Shown in pieces: positions 7,175 to 15,197 of a stretch of DNA of 17,882 bases (positions are counted from its first letter, which is position 1; each line of letters starts with the position of its first letter). Source of the DNA: Solobacterium sp. GTDB taxonomy: Bacteria > Bacillota_I > Bacilli_A > Erysipelotrichales > Erysipelotrichaceae. A program made the translations under genes and the position numbers. The stretch covers positions 1 through 17,882 of the forward strand of contig JAEEPV010000101.1 of NCBI GenBank assembly GCA_016284975.1, in the 5' to 3' direction. The notes below the pieces were generated by a model. The model saw only the letters and a list, made by a program, of their open reading frames with translations. It did not search any database and was not told the DNA's origin.

Positions 7175-9874
7175 TCAGTTTTCGCCAACATGCATTTCAA
7201 CGGATTCCGTTGTCATAATTCTCTGATAGATGTCGGTGAGGACGCCGTTAAATACGATGTCACTTCCTTCCATCAGTTTATCTGTCACTTTCAGACGCTC
7301 CTGAGAAGTTACATAGATCTGTTTGCCTTCCGGCTCACTCCCGATCAGATTTCCTTCTGAATCATACTCGCTAAAGATAAATTGAATGGTGTCACCTGCC
7401 TTCAATGAGAGCATTCCCTTGGTATCAAACAGTGAACCGATCAATGCGGAAGATTCATTATCATATCCTATGATATGACCGATTCGCTCCGCTTCGGATC
7501 CTTCTTTCGCCGGTTCCCATTCAATGTACAGCACGATGTCTTCCCGATCATTCAATCGGGCCCGGGCTTTCCCTGTAAATACCGTTCCTGCTTTAGAAGC
7601 CCGTACCTGATCTGCTTCATAACAGATGATCTGACCGTCAACGCAAACCCAGTATCCATCCATATTGATCATCGGATGTCCATTCGCATCTCCTGTTCCA
7701 TCACCGATATAATCGGTACCGAGGTATCTGAGACCAGTATTTTCCTCATCGATTTTGTACTTTTCATAAGCAGCCGTTTTACAGTCGGCAATAATATTCC
7801 AGACGTTTTCCGGAAGCTGGATCTGATAGCCGTTCTCTGATTCCTGAAGCGGAATATCAATAATCGCATCGGTGTCGTCATAATCCTCAAAGCCTTTTAC
7901 ATACCAGCTCTCCTGCGTGTAATCCTGACTGTTGGCTAATTCATTCAACAGATCAGACGTGGTAGTTGCGGAAGCACCTGTGCTTCCCGTCTTTCCGTTC
8001 TCCGCTGCCTTTTTCTTCTGAGCAGCCATGATGCTGAAGAAATCATTGAATACGCTCTGCTGTGTGTTAAGAGACATTTTGCCGAGATTTTTACTGGTAT
8101 CGCCATACAGATAAAGTGACTTGTAAGGGAAAGCAAACGCCATTCCGTTGATTCCTTCCGCAGAGTTTTTATTGCGCATCAGAATGCAGGAACGAATTGC
8201 GTTGATGACAGAACTGATTTCTTCATCGCTTGCGATTGAATCATCATAATCCGCTTTTTCCAGTATGCTGAGATAGTCGATAAGATCAATCTGTAAATTA
8301 TTGCTGAAGTTATATGCATTCATTCCGGAAGCCGCCATATCCGCATAGGAACCGGAGCTTTCCCGGAATGCCTGATCTGCTTTTTCCAGCAGACCGCAAA
8401 GCTGCTCATATGCAGGTTTTGCCAGCGTGGTATCGATCAGAGAAAGTGTTGAGGCAGTATCGGTTTTGCCATCCGCGATAATCGTATTGTATTGATCAAA
8501 ACAGGACAGCATCTCTGCTCCAAACTCCTCGGTTGAGATTCCGGGATTTTCCGCAAGTCTGCCAAAAGCTGAAGTATAGTACCAGCCATAGCCACCTTCC
8601 GTTTCCTCGGACGCAAGATAATAATCCGTGTATGGTTCCATCGATGCGGCAATCTCAATGTCCTGCATGAGACAGGCATCAAATCCGATGAGATCAAAAC
8701 GAATCCCGGATGTTTTGAGCGCATCCAGAATCTCATAAACCTGCATGGTTTCTTCACCCGCTTCTTCGCTGTGTTTCGCATTCAGATCATCATGGCCATA
8801 TCCTGCCGCAACACCTCCGCCATGGTCCCACAGAACCAGCATGGTTCTCCGGCTTGGATACTGTTCCTTTGCCCAGATCAGGAAATCCTTAAGGCTCTCT
8901 TTGTCTGACATACTCATGTCATCCGAAAGATCCATTTCCTTATTGAGTTTTCCTCCATGAATGGTATAGCGGCCGTAAGTACCTTCGCCGATTCCCTGTG
9001 TAAACCAGCGCCTGGAACCTCCTGCCTGCAGTACAAAAGTCAGCCCTTCACCCTTCTTTGTCGCATCGATCATCTGCGCGATATTCGCCGAAGCAAGACC
9101 ACCTTTGTTTTCAAGATTCGAGCCTACTACATATACCAGGACAACCGCTTCCTGATCATTGGAATGATCCGGATAAAAATGTTCACGTGAAGGGGTAACC
9201 GTAGAAACATAGTTATAGTCACTTCCCATCATTTCTTCACGGGTAAGATACTCGTTATTTCCTTTTATTCCAGCTGTCTTCTCCCCTATGTCAGACAGAT
9301 TCTTATAGACCAGAATGGCAGGGGGCGTGGTACGGATTGTAAAAAAACCAACCACAAGCATCAGTATCACGATTTCTGCCACGGAAATCCCGCCAATTAC
9401 AAGATAGTAGAGGATACGGTATAGCAGCGGATACTCTTTTAACTGTTTCAATTTCAATGGTGTATATATTGCTTTCCCAAGTCCAAGAATCAGAAGAAAA
9501 ATGAACGGCACAAGAATCATGCCAATCCGAAACAGAATCCCTTTTCCAAATGATTTGGCAATCTGCCAGTAAAGACGTGCCAGAAACACACCATATACGA
9601 TCGTTGCCAAAATCAAATAGATCCATCCGAGGTTTTCTTCCAGACCAAGATACATTGCGGCTGTTGCGAAAATAGCCGAAATCGCAAACGGACGGTAGAA
9701 CGTACGCATCCGGCTGAACACTACATGTGAAAACTCCCAGTCTGCGACAAACGGAATCACACAGGTCCATGTTCTCAGATTCATTTTTTTCAGAACAAAA
9801 TAATACGCAATGGACAGCGATAACCAGTATAGGACTGCTCTGTCCGGACTCAGAAACAATGCAAGTAATATCAT
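7175..9874 (-). CDS. Membrane-anchored clostripain-family (C11) cysteine peptidase with DUF5684-like N-terminus
   Basis: Large protein of 899 residues. Residues 1-180 hold about five membrane segments (roughly 13-30, 62-78, 84-103, 113-134, 156-180). The block AKSFGKGILFRIGMILVP, and before it the pattern TWTCVIPF, resemble DUF5684-type membrane modules. After a linker comes a C11 peptidase domain: VLVYVVGSNLE opens it, His351 lies in LWDHGGG and Cys401 in GFDACLM. The 50-residue spacing and flanking motifs match the His/Cys dyad of clostripain. About 320 more residues follow, including a Ser/Thr/Ala-rich linker and a beta-rich end of unknown type. The catalytic part is probably outside the cell. 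The frame is open to a GTG at 9898, but AAGGGAG lies 6 bases before the ATG at 9874, so I used that. It is transcribed alone; TTTATA at 9903-9908 gives a minus-strand -10-like TATAAA. Confidence 0.92.
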   Translation of the reverse strand: MILLALFLSPDRAVLYWLSLSIAYYFVLKKMNLRTWTCVIPFVADWEFSHVVFSRMRTFYRPFAISAIFATAAMYLGLEENLGWIYLILATIVYGVFLARLYWQIAKSFGKGILFRIGMILVPFIFLLILGLGKAIYTPLKLKQLKEYPLLYRILYYLVIGGISVAEIVILMLVVGFFTIRTTPPAILVYKNLSDIGEKTAGIKGNNEYLTREEMMGSDYNYVSTVTPSREHFYPDHSNDQEAVVLVYVVGSNLENKGGLASANIAQMIDATKKGEGLTFVLQAGGSRRWFTQGIGEGTYGRYTIHGGKLNKEMDLSDDMSMSDKESLKDFLIWAKEQYPSRRTMLVLWDHGGGVAAGYGHDDLNAKHSEEAGEETMQVYEILDALKTSGIRFDLIGFDACLMQDIEIAASMEPYTDYYLASEETEGGYGWYYTSAFGRLAENPGISTEEFGAEMLSCFDQYNTIIADGKTDTASTLSLIDTTLAKPAYEQLCGLLEKADQAFRESSGSYADMAASGMNAYNFSNNLQIDLIDYLSILEKADYDDSIASDEEISSVINAIRSCILMRNKNSAEGINGMAFAFPYKSLYLYGDTSKNLGKMSLNTQQSVFNDFFSIMAAQKKKAAENGKTGSTGASATTTSDLLNELANSQDYTQESWYVKGFEDYDDTDAIIDIPLQESENGYQIQLPENVWNIIADCKTAAYEKYKIDEENTGLRYLGTDYIGDGTGDANGHPMINMDGYWVCVDGQIICYEADQVRASKAGTVFTGKARARLNDREDIVLYIEWEPAKEGSEAERIGHIIGYDNESSALIGSLFDTKGMLSLKAGDTIQFIFSEYDSEGNLIGSEPEGKQIYVTSQERLKVTDKLMEGSDIVFNGVLTDIYQRIMTTESVEMHVGEN

Positions 9875-9902
9875 AATTTCTCCCTTTTTTACGCTCACTA
9901 AT

Positions 9903-9908
9903 TTTATA
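9903..9908 (-). promoter_or_regulatory. Possible -10 element of the C11 peptidase gene
   Basis: The minus strand reads TATAAA here, inside an A/T-rich CATTATAAAATTAG, about 28 bases upstream of the ATG at 9874. No good -35 hexamer is present 17 bases further upstream, so the call rests on the -10 and on the terminator just upstream, which makes a promoter in this 89-base gap necessary. Confidence 0.4.
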
Positions 9909-9963
9909 ATGAGAACTCTTGTTTCACAGGAATTTTTTGTTCGCAGATATTTTCAGCCCGCAG

Positions 9964-10001
9964 AATTAAAACAGTGGTCCTATCGATTATAGAACCACTG
10001 T
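9964..10001 (-). terminator. Intrinsic terminator of the UMF1 MFS gene
   Basis: ACAGTGGT (9971-9978) pairs with ACCACTGT (9994-10001); after one C/A mismatch, CTAT (9980-9983) pairs with ATAG (9989-9992) around a 5-base loop. On the minus strand the stem is followed by TTTTAATT. It lies 23 bases after the stop codon at 10025 and separates the MFS gene from the C11 peptidase gene. Confidence 0.88.
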
Positions 10002-10024
10002 ATATATGAATCAGATATTCCCGA

Positions 10025-11302
10025 TCAGGAGGTTTTTCTTGCGGACGGTGCCTGATCGGACATCCGGAGGAAAATGAAGCCAACCGCGAAGAAGATTGCA
10101 AGTGAAGCAACCGCGATATTGATCGTACCGCCTGCCAGCTTGACTGCTGCGATAACCGCAGAACCAAGGAAGCTTGCGCCTTTTGCAAAAATATCATAGA
10201 TACCGAAGTATTCACCGGAGTTTTCAGCCGGAATGATCTTAGAGAAGTAGCTCCTTGAAAGCGACTGAATTGAGCCCTGGAAGCAGCCGACACCAAACGC
10301 AAGGATTCCGAAATGAAGCAGCGTCTTCAGCGTCAGTGCATAGATACATACCAGGAAGTAACCGACGATGCATACCAGAATCAGTGTTACCGTATCATAC
10401 TTCTTGGACAGACGTGCAAACACCAGTGAGCCGCCCCAGGCAACAATCTGCGTTGCGAGCAGGAATACAACCTGACCAACAGTCGGAAGACCAAGGTCGG
10501 TACCGATGTTGATACAGTTATCAATAATAGTTCCGACACCATCGATATAAAGGAAGAACGCGATCAGGAAGTACAGTACTTTCCGATCTTCTGTCGCAAT
10601 CCGCTTCAGGGTGTTGCCGATCTTTACGAATACCTTGCGAACAGCACCTTTTTCCCGTTCTACATAATTGATCTGCTTGTAGTTTTTAATCAGAGGAACC
10701 GTAACGAGAAACCACCATACCGCTGTAACGGTAAAGCCGATGATCTTGCCCACGTTATATGGCATAATTGCCAGGTTTTCACCCAGTCCACCGCTGAATA
10801 CATACGCCAGCAATGCGATGGTAAACGGAATACAGGAACCGATATATCCCCATGCATAACCATAAGAGGATACCTGATCCATCCGATCTTCTGTTGTAAC
10901 GTCATTCAACATGGAATCGTAGAACGTAAGAGATGCGGAATAGAAAATCTTCGCAAGCACAAAGATGACCAGGAATGCCATCCATGTCGGTGCAAATCCG
11001 TTCAGAATACAGCCAATTACACCGAGCGCCATCGAAGTTGTAAAGAAGATCTTCTTCATATCCTTGTGATCTGCAATTGCGCCACAGACCGGTCCGAGCA
11101 CCGCAACAATAACTGTTACGATCGCTACGGAGATTGAATAATACGCGGTTGCCTTATCTCCGGTGATTTGTCCCGGATTGGTGCCAATTGCGAGTTCCTT
11201 GAACCAGATCGGAATCAGAGAACATGCCAGCATCGTATATGCGCTGTTGCCGACATCGTACAATACCCACGCTCTCTCTGTTTTTGTTAGACCCTTAAAC
11301 AT
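10025..11302 (-). CDS. MFS transporter, UMF1 family (Atg22-like)
   Basis: Integral membrane protein of 425 residues with about twelve hydrophobic segments, of the UMF1 (Atg22-like) branch of the major facilitator superfamily. Diagnostic stretches are YDVGNSAYTM near the N-terminus, the motif-A-like GPVCGAIADHKDMKK after TM2, YDSMLNDVT, and SSYGYAWGYIGSCIPF before TM5. Bacterial members are uncharacterised or linked to efflux of small solutes, so the substrate is unknown. AGGAG lies 8 bases before the ATG. A good promoter (TATAAT at 11357-11362) lies upstream and a strong terminator (9964-10001) follows, so it is a single-gene transcript, with possible read-through from the second MFS gene upstream. 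Confidence 0.94.
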   Translation of the reverse strand: MFKGLTKTERAWVLYDVGNSAYTMLACSLIPIWFKELAIGTNPGQITGDKATAYYSISVAIVTVIVAVLGPVCGAIADHKDMKKIFFTTSMALGVIGCILNGFAPTWMAFLVIFVLAKIFYSASLTFYDSMLNDVTTEDRMDQVSSYGYAWGYIGSCIPFTIALLAYVFSGGLGENLAIMPYNVGKIIGFTVTAVWWFLVTVPLIKNYKQINYVEREKGAVRKVFVKIGNTLKRIATEDRKVLYFLIAFFLYIDGVGTIIDNCINIGTDLGLPTVGQVVFLLATQIVAWGGSLVFARLSKKYDTVTLILVCIVGYFLVCIYALTLKTLLHFGILAFGVGCFQGSIQSLSRSYFSKIIPAENSGEYFGIYDIFAKGASFLGSAVIAAVKLAGGTINIAVASLAIFFAVGFIFLRMSDQAPSARKTS

Positions 11303-11356
11303 ACTTCTCTCTCCTGTTATTGATTCCCCAAGCTGATGATTGATTCGAATAACCTA

Positions 11357-11386
11357 ATTATACTAAAAAACATATCCTTCTTTCAG
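11357..11386 (-). promoter_or_regulatory. Promoter of the UMF1 MFS gene
   Basis: On the minus strand a perfect TATAAT (11357-11362) lies 18 bases after CTGAAA (11381-11386), a partial -35. The -35 hexamer overlaps the TGA stop codon (11383-11385) of the upstream MFS gene. The predicted leader is about 45-50 bases. Confidence 0.65.
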
Positions 11387-12597
11387 ATTTTAGGGACAGT
11401 AAGGTCGTGAATCCGATAAGCTGCTTCTGCCAGCAGTAATGTCGCGATAATCAGAATAATCAGAAACGTGATCATGGGAGTATAACTGCTGTACCGGTCA
11501 TATACGCCTCCTGCCACCGTAGTGAAAATCGCATTGGAGAGCGTGCTGGCAAGTGCCGCCTTTGGATAGACACGACTGTACTGCGCGGTTCCGAACAGCT
11601 CTCTTGTCAAAGAAACCAGTGCTACCATTGCGATTCCATAGGCAAGGCCATACAGTGCTGAAGAAAGAATCAGAACAATGTCGTTTCTTCCCAGCAGAAG
11701 GCCGAAAGCGCCAAGCAGAACCCCTGCCGTAAACAGCCGTATGGAAAATTTCAGATTGTAACGGTCAATCAGCCGACCAATGAGGATCTTTCCAAATGAG
11801 TTGGTTATCATTCCCGCACTTACCATCAGCGCACCTGCCGCCGCAAGCTGATAGGATTCCGCAAGTCCGGCAAAATGCGGTGGAAATGCGGTAACGGCGG
11901 AAGAAGTGATTCCAAAAAGGATTACAAGTGCAAACAGTCCGGCTGATATCTTCGTTCCTTTCTCGGATGGCTCCGCAATCACATTCTTCTGTTTCTCCCC
12001 ATAGGGCTTCATGCCGGCTTCTTCCGGTTTGAGTGTAATCGGTAAAAGGATCGCAGGAAGATTGAACACCAGCACCAGCAAGGCTGTAACCTGATAGGCA
12101 ACCCGCCATCCGCTTCCGGCAATGATTCCGGAAATGAGCGGAGAAAGCAACGCGCCTGCAAGTCCGGAGAAACACATGGCAATGCTGGTCATCAAAGCGT
12201 TATTCTGATTGAACCAGTAGTTGATAATCATCGTCACGGTCACCGTACCGATCATACCGGCAGCCGTTCCCCGTAATGCGTTGAGCAGCCACAAGGCAGG
12301 CAGACCGTTTGCCTTTGACAGCAGAAACGTAGAAATAAACTGCAGCACGGTACCGGCTGCCAGCATTTTTTTCAGACGAAACCGTTTCAGAAAAAACGGA
12401 GCGCTCATACCCACAAAGGCATGAACCAGATTGTAAATTGTCAGAGAAGCGGACACCTCGGCCATACCGGTCTGGAATTCATCCGCAATCGCGGAAAAAA
12501 ACAGGCCAGAAATATTGATCCCTAGTCCCAGACAGGTTCCGATCAGTCCGCATCCTGCGGCAACAATCATCCAGTATCTGTTTTTTGCCCGATTCAT
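11383..12597 (-). CDS. MFS transporter, OFA-like (oxalate/formate antiporter type)
   Basis: Polytopic membrane protein of 404 residues with about twelve transmembrane segments. The N-terminal half has the OFA-type stretches INISGLFFSAIADEF, a long helix with ALRGTAAGM, and NYWFNQNNALMTSIAMCFSGLAGALLSPL; the second half has GRLIDRYNLKFS and ALYGLAYGIAMVAL. This group includes oxalate/formate and monocarboxylate exchangers, but many members have unknown substrates and I see nothing that fixes one here. The frame is open from a TTG at 12615. AAGGGA at about 12609-12614 is 9 bases before the ATG at 12597 and only 3 before an ATG at 12603, so I favour 12597; 12603 is possible. A TATAAT -10 lies just upstream. 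There is no terminator between it and the next MFS gene, which has its own promoter. Confidence 0.92.
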   Translation of the reverse strand: MNRAKNRYWMIVAAGCGLIGTCLGLGINISGLFFSAIADEFQTGMAEVSASLTIYNLVHAFVGMSAPFFLKRFRLKKMLAAGTVLQFISTFLLSKANGLPALWLLNALRGTAAGMIGTVTVTMIINYWFNQNNALMTSIAMCFSGLAGALLSPLISGIIAGSGWRVAYQVTALLVLVFNLPAILLPITLKPEEAGMKPYGEKQKNVIAEPSEKGTKISAGLFALVILFGITSSAVTAFPPHFAGLAESYQLAAAGALMVSAGMITNSFGKILIGRLIDRYNLKFSIRLFTAGVLLGAFGLLLGRNDIVLILSSALYGLAYGIAMVALVSLTRELFGTAQYSRVYPKAALASTLSNAIFTTVAGGVYDRYSSYTPMITFLIILIIATLLLAEAAYRIHDLTVPKI

Positions 12598-12619
12598 CCG
12601 CATTGTTCCCTTCAACGGA

Positions 12620-12648
12620 ATTATATCTTTCTTACGGTACAGAAAAAC
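12620..12648 (-). promoter_or_regulatory. Promoter of the OFA-like MFS gene
   Basis: The minus strand carries a perfect TATAAT (12620-12625). The hexamer 17 bases upstream is GTTTTT (12643-12648), a poor -35 that coincides with the T-run of the preceding terminator. The predicted leader is only about 10-16 bases, so the Shine-Dalgarno site is almost at the 5' end. Confidence 0.55.
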
Positions 12649-12662
12649 AGGCCGAAGCCTGT
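12643..12662 (-). terminator. Intrinsic terminator of the DUF1653 operon
   Basis: On the minus strand ACAGGC, a TTCG tetraloop and GCCTGT form a 6-bp hairpin followed directly by TTTT. It shares one base with the TGA stop codon of the DUF1653 gene at 12662. Confidence 0.92.
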
Positions 12663-12880
12663 CATTCTTTTCCTACATACGCAAACCGCGGAACGATTTC
12701 ACCGTTTACCTCCACCGTTTCCTCAAACATCGCTCTCGGACGGACCCAGAGACCATGTTCTCCATACTCAGCCCGATATACAACCATCTCTTCCAGCGTT
12801 TCGCTGTGTTTTGCCACCCCAATCACGGTATAGAGATTTCCCTTGTAATGGCGGTAGGTGCCTCCTGCAACGACACTCAT
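12662..12880 (-). CDS. DUF1653 family protein
   Basis: Small soluble protein of 72 residues that fits the DUF1653 family almost end to end. The visible family blocks are GGTYRHYKGNLYTVIGVAKH, SETLEEMVVYRAEYG, GLWVRPRAMFEE and PRFAYV. The family is a small beta-barrel-like domain of unknown function, found alone or attached to other enzymes. The ATG overlaps the stop of the 23-codon gene upstream by ATGA (12877-12880), so translation is probably coupled; its own ribosome site is weak (GGGCGAG). It is the last gene of a three-gene unit and ends in a tight terminator. Confidence 0.9.
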   Translation of the reverse strand: MSVVAGGTYRHYKGNLYTVIGVAKHSETLEEMVVYRAEYGEHGLWVRPRAMFEETVEVNGEIVPRFAYVGKE

Positions 12881-12948
12881 AATTTACTCGCCCACTGCAC
12901 CAGCAGACTGGTGCCGATGATCAGAACAGCGATAACAACAATACTCAT
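12877..12948 (-). CDS. 23-residue single-TM small protein
   Basis: A 23-codon frame starting MSIVVIAVLIIGTSL and ending VQWASKL. Nearly the whole peptide is one hydrophobic helix, so it should insert in the membrane. GGAGG stands 10 bases before the ATG. Its start overlaps the stop of the 55-codon gene by ATGA (12945-12948), and its own stop overlaps the DUF1653 start the same way. A longer frame in the same register runs to 13080 but is an overlap artefact with the 55-codon gene. Two precise ATGA junctions plus a strong ribosome site argue that it is translated. Function unknown. Confidence 0.62.
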   Translation of the reverse strand: MSIVVIAVLIIGTSLLVQWASKL

Positions 12949-13112
12949 TCGTTTTGATCCTCCGGTTTCTTTTTCAAAATATAATGATTCACAATTTTGA
13001 CTGCCACATATGCCCACGATACGGATAATACGACTGCCAGCGTACCAGTTCCAAAACCGAGCATAAGAAGTGCGAAGCATAACAATCCAGGAAAATACTT
13101 TTTGATATCCAT
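12945..13112 (-). CDS. 55-residue small membrane protein
   Basis: Frame of 55 codons starting MDIKKYFPGLLCFALLMLGF and ending in a charged KKKPEDQNE tail. Residues 8-46 are hydrophobic, enough for two short membrane helices with a Gly/Thr-rich turn, followed by a cytosolic lysine-rich end. I do not recognise the family. It is the first gene of the ATGA-linked unit with the 23-codon gene and DUF1653. There is no Shine-Dalgarno site before the ATG; a -10-like TAAAAT on the minus strand lies only 6 bases upstream, so the message may be leaderless. It is divergent from the LTA-synthase-like gene, with 70 bases between the two starts. Confidence 0.68.
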   Translation of the reverse strand: MDIKKYFPGLLCFALLMLGFGTGTLAVVLSVSWAYVAVKIVNHYILKKKPEDQNE

Positions 13113-13144
13113 GTGATTATTTTAATGGAAAAGAGTGTTTTTTT

Positions 13145-13165
13145 ATGTTTTTCCGGTAAAAACAT
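13145..13165. repeat. Inverted repeat in the divergent promoter region
   Basis: ATGTTTTT (13145-13152) and AAAAACAT (13158-13165) are perfect 8-base inverted repeats around CCGGT. They lie in the 70-base gap between the divergent starts at 13112 and 13183, where promoters for both directions must sit. A regulator binding site is the simplest reading; a terminator is unlikely because no gene ends here. Confidence 0.45.
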
Positions 13166-13182
13166 GAGGTAAAATTTCTTCC

Positions 13183-15135
13183 ATGAGGAAAAAGTGTACT
13201 TTTATACTGATCTCGTTTCTGCAGCTTTCATTCAACTTCCTGCTGATCGAATCTCTGTTTCGCGTTCTGACATTCCCTTCTTTTTTCGGTCTTTCATTTT
13301 TCCGGATCGAACTGTTCACCATTACCATCTGTGCTCTTCTGGCAGTTTTTGCCGCATTATTCAATGAGCACAGCGGCAAGTTTCTGGTCAATCTGTTCTG
13401 CTGGGCTTTTGCCGTCTATGCCATTACGCAGCTGCAGTTCATGAATTACTACGGTTCCTACATGTCTGTCAAAGCCACCGTGGATGGTGCAGGCCGTATC
13501 GGAGAATATGTCGCACCGTTTATCAGCCTGATCAAACCGGTCTATTATCTTGCGCTTGTTCCGCCGCTGATTACCACCCTGTGGTCTTACCGTGTGACTT
13601 ATAAAGCGATGGAGCACCCAAAACGTATGATTCTCTTTGCGGCAGGAATCATCGCCGCAGAGGCCATTGCACTTCTTACGATCGCTGGAACTCCTCTTGT
13701 CCGGCTCTACAAAAACCCGAACTTTATTGATCGTTCGATTCGGGAATTTGGACTATCCCGCTTTCTGATTCTCGATATCTGCTCGATCAATCACGATGAT
13801 ACCGAACTTCTGGTGACAGAAGAAACACCGCAGCCGACACCTGAGGTAACTGCTGATCCGAAGGGAGAAGAAGTTCCGTCAAGACGCGCGGATATCGATG
13901 ACAGTGCCTGGGCTGCCATCCGGGATCAGGAAGAAAACGAAGATCTTAAAAAGATCGATACCTACCTGATGTCCCGTCCGGTCAGTGAATACAATGAAGC
14001 AACCGGATTATTTAAGGATTACAACGTTGTCTATATCATGGTGGAAGCCTTTGATTATATGGGGATTGACCCGGAACTGACACCGAACCTTTATAAAATG
14101 AAAGAAGAAGGATGGGACTTTACGCATCACTATACGCCGAAGTTCTCCTGTGCCACCGGTGAGAGTGAGTTTGTCTCTGAGATCTCACTCGTGCCGATGT
14201 CCGATGTCTGTACTCCGAACCAATGGGCAACGAACGACTGGGCCAACAGCATCTTCAATCAGTTTGAACATGCGGGCTACTATACCAGTGCCTATCATAA
14301 CTGGATCGATGAATACTATGACCGCCGTATTCTGTATTCCAACAGCGGCTGTCAGGCATATATGAACTATGATGATCTGAACTACACCCGCCTGTGGGGA
14401 TGGCAGTCTGATCTGGAGATGATGGAACTGACGGTCCCCTACTGGATTGATCAGGATAAATTCTTCACCCTCTATGTCACTTCCAGCACACACTTCCCCT
14501 ATGATCAGGGCAGTGAGCTTGGAAACCGGTACCTGAATGAAATCAGTGCCGTACATCCGGATTATCCAATTAACGTACAGCGGTATCTTTCGAAATCCAT
14601 GGAACTCGACAAGGCAATGGAATACCTGCTGAATCAGCTGGAGGAAGCAGGAAAACTGGATAATACTCTGATCATACTGTTCGCGGACCACCACCCGCTG
14701 GAAACGCCGATTAAGGATCTAGCGGATTACGGAGGCCAGGAAGCCGACCGTCTTAACGGTTTTGATGAAGACCGTACACCGCTGATCTTCTACACGTCTT
14801 CCATGACCCCGACGAAACTTGATCGGATCAACAGCACCTTCGATATCCTGCCAACAACGCTGAATCTGATCGGTCTTCCATATGAACCACGCATTTATGT
14901 CGGAACGGATTATTTCGATCCTTCTTCGGAATTGGTGATCTTCCCCAATGGAAGCTGGATCACCGATAATGGTGCGTATGATGCCTCTGACGATTCCTTT
15001 GACAATACCCTCAGCGAGGAAGAGGTCAAAGCCCGGAATATTGAAGTTCAGAATCTCTTTACCATATCAAGACTGATCTACAATAATGATTACTTCCACT
15101 TCCGGCCTACCGTACCATTCCCGTTGGAACGCTGA
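13183..15135 (+). CDS. LTA synthase family membrane sulfatase/phosphoglycerol transferase
   Basis: Membrane enzyme of 650 residues. The N-terminal ~190 residues contain about five membrane segments. A low-complexity linker rich in Pro, Thr and Glu follows (about 205-255). The rest is an extracellular alkaline-phosphatase-superfamily domain. Expected active-site residues are visible: Glu288 in VEAFDY (metal), Thr325 in SCATGESEF (nucleophile), His437 in SSTHFPY and Asp502-His503 in FADHH (metal). LtaS-type enzymes move glycerol-phosphate from phosphatidylglycerol to a growing lipoteichoic acid chain; relatives modify other glycans. The nucleophile context is ATGESEF rather than the TSDSEF type I recall for classical LtaS, so the polymer made is uncertain. 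No other teichoic-acid gene is nearby. There is no Shine-Dalgarno site near the ATG; TAAAAT at 13170-13175 is a possible very close -10. It ends in a bidirectional terminator. Confidence 0.92.
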   Translation: MRKKCTFILISFLQLSFNFLLIESLFRVLTFPSFFGLSFFRIELFTITICALLAVFAALFNEHSGKFLVNLFCWAFAVYAITQLQFMNYYGSYMSVKATVDGAGRIGEYVAPFISLIKPVYYLALVPPLITTLWSYRVTYKAMEHPKRMILFAAGIIAAEAIALLTIAGTPLVRLYKNPNFIDRSIREFGLSRFLILDICSINHDDTELLVTEETPQPTPEVTADPKGEEVPSRRADIDDSAWAAIRDQEENEDLKKIDTYLMSRPVSEYNEATGLFKDYNVVYIMVEAFDYMGIDPELTPNLYKMKEEGWDFTHHYTPKFSCATGESEFVSEISLVPMSDVCTPNQWATNDWANSIFNQFEHAGYYTSAYHNWIDEYYDRRILYSNSGCQAYMNYDDLNYTRLWGWQSDLEMMELTVPYWIDQDKFFTLYVTSSTHFPYDQGSELGNRYLNEISAVHPDYPINVQRYLSKSMELDKAMEYLLNQLEEAGKLDNTLIILFADHHPLETPIKDLADYGGQEADRLNGFDEDRTPLIFYTSSMTPTKLDRINSTFDILPTTLNLIGLPYEPRIYVGTDYFDPSSELVIFPNGSWITDNGAYDASDDSFDNTLSEEEVKARNIEVQNLFTISRLIYNNDYFHFRPTVPFPLER

Positions 15136-15149
15136 TTCATATGCACATT

Positions 15150-15196
15150 AAAAGACACTGAACACATTTTGAATCCATATGTGAACAGTGTCTTTT
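15150..15196. terminator. Bidirectional intrinsic terminator between convergent genes
   Basis: AAAAGACACTG (15150-15160) pairs perfectly with CAGTGTCTTTT (15186-15196). An AA/AA internal loop and an inner CACAT/ATGTG stem follow. The A-run on one side and T-run on the other give a U-tract in both directions, serving the LTA-synthase-like gene (stop 15135) and the HAD gene (stop 15198). Confidence 0.92.
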
Positions 15197-15197
15197 T

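Noticed and set aside
9875..10024. Possible small RNA or riboswitch in the longest intergenic gap
   Set aside because: The only strong structure is the terminator hairpin of the MFS gene; the remainder is A/T-rich with a -10-like element and no aptamer-like fold that I recognise.
12515..13000. Open frame of 161 codons on the plus strand
   Set aside because: Antisense to four minus-strand genes and crosses their terminator and promoter; no domain and no ribosome site.
12877..13080. 67-codon version of the small TM gene
   Set aside because: Its first 44 codons overlap the 55-codon gene out of frame; the internal ATG at 12948 has GGAGG and a precise ATGA junction, so the 23-codon version is preferred.
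14185..14694. Open frame of 169 codons on the minus strand
   Set aside because: Antisense to the catalytic domain of the LTA-synthase-like gene, whose active-site residues are intact.
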